Origin: Lautropia sp.
Lineage (GTDB): Bacteria; Pseudomonadota; Gammaproteobacteria; Burkholderiales; Burkholderiaceae_E
DNA length: 5,631 nucleotides
Assembly (NCBI GenBank): GCA_013813615.1
Contig: JACCRJ010000179.1
Location: 1 to 5,631, forward strand
Reading direction: 5' to 3'
The translations under genes and the position numbers were made by a program. The notes beneath the pieces were generated by a model, which saw nothing but the letters and a program-made list of their open reading frames with translations, was not told the origin of the DNA and made no database searches. Below are positions 5,393 through 5,631 of this stretch, in pieces; within the stretch, counting starts at the first letter, position 1; each line of letters opens with the position of its first letter.

Positions 5393-5631
5393 GGAGTCTG
5401 TCGGGCTTTGGCCACGTCGCTGGTTCAGCATCAGCGCACTTACAGTAACTGGTCGACGCACTGAACAGCTTGTCCCTTTGCGGCGTGCCTGATTGCCGCC
5501 ACGCACGGATGTGTGATGCGCCCCTCGACGAGGTGGCGTAGAACTCTTCCAGCAGTACTCGCCGATCACGCGCGGGTGAATGCCGTGCCGGCCGAGCTTC
5601 GGCGCGAGCAAGCTCGGCATCGATGGTGATC
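5393..5631. other. No recognisable gene
   Basis: These 239 bases to the window edge were read in all frames. Plus-strand frames are broken by stops. Two minus-strand frames stay open over part of the region, but their translations are rich in Arg, Ser and Pro and match no family I know. A decayed gene or the edge of a gene beyond the window is possible. The only structure seen is the inverted repeat at 5591-5618. Confidence 0.5.
5591..5618. repeat. Perfect 9-bp inverted repeat with 10-nt loop
   Basis: GCCGAGCTT (5591-5599) and AAGCTCGGC (5610-5618) are exact reverse complements around a 10-base loop. No T-run follows on either strand, so a standard intrinsic terminator is not supported. It could be an operator-like or recombination-related site, or a hairpin within an unseen gene that continues past the window. 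Confidence 0.5.

Noticed and set aside
5400..5460. GTAAG-like sequence on the minus strand (complement of CTTAC near 5440) resembling the tip of an IS66-type element, and a GGAGTCTGTCGGGCTTT stretch near 5393 resembling an insertion-sequence end
   Set aside because: There is no matching second end, no target duplication and no transposase frame in the window. Short resemblance alone is not enough.
4637..5620. Long minus-strand open frame (327 codons) spanning the phosphodiesterase end and the downstream region
   Set aside because: Its left part is antisense to the phosphodiesterase and its right part has no coherent family signal. Only the short stretch at 5069-5140 looked protein-like, and it is reported separately as weak.

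Overview
The window is GC-rich bacterial DNA, with mostly G- or C-ending codons in the genes. It most likely comes from a betaproteobacterium of the Burkholderiales (Bordetella, Achromobacter, Cupriavidus or Variovorax-like). The strongest clue is a Bug-family periplasmic binding protein, a family massively expanded in that order. No mobile element, RNA gene or CRISPR array could be supported.

Layout. Positions 1-85 hold no gene I recognise. A small DoxX-like four-helix membrane protein lies on the minus strand (86-493). A divergent intergenic region of 170 bp (494-663) follows. It carries a perfect 14-bp palindrome with a central CG, TGTAAACGTTTACA (638-651), directly against the Shine-Dalgarno of the next gene. 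From there a tight plus-strand operon runs from 664 to 5053: a Bug/TTT-type solute-binding protein, a choline-sulfatase-like sulfatase (BetC family), a LacI-family repressor and a GpdQ-like binuclear metallophosphodiesterase. The first two genes are 18 nt apart. The next two junctions are 4-nt stop/start overlaps (TTGA and ATGA), so the four genes are almost certainly one transcript.

How the genes may work together (inference). The palindrome has the form of a LacI/GalR-family operator, and the only LacI-family gene here is the third gene of the operon. The simplest model is autoregulation with induction by a small molecule. BetC-type sulfatases release choline and sulfate from choline-O-sulfate. 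GpdQ-type enzymes cleave phosphodiesters such as glycerophosphocholine or glycerophosphoethanolamine. Both are predicted cytoplasmic, and the Bug protein is predicted periplasmic. This suggests a salvage unit for choline-type (or related) sulfate and phosphate esters. It is not the classic betIBA arrangement: there is no BetI, BetA or BetB, and no membrane transporter subunits in the window.

Downstream of the operon (5054-5631) the DNA looks like a scar. There is a 3' piece of a PII-like (SbtB-type) signalling gene that lacks its N-terminal strand and helix. Just before it is a minus-strand stretch whose translation resembles the tail of a WYL-domain regulator (weak). The last 239 bases have no recognisable gene but contain a perfect 9-bp inverted repeat.
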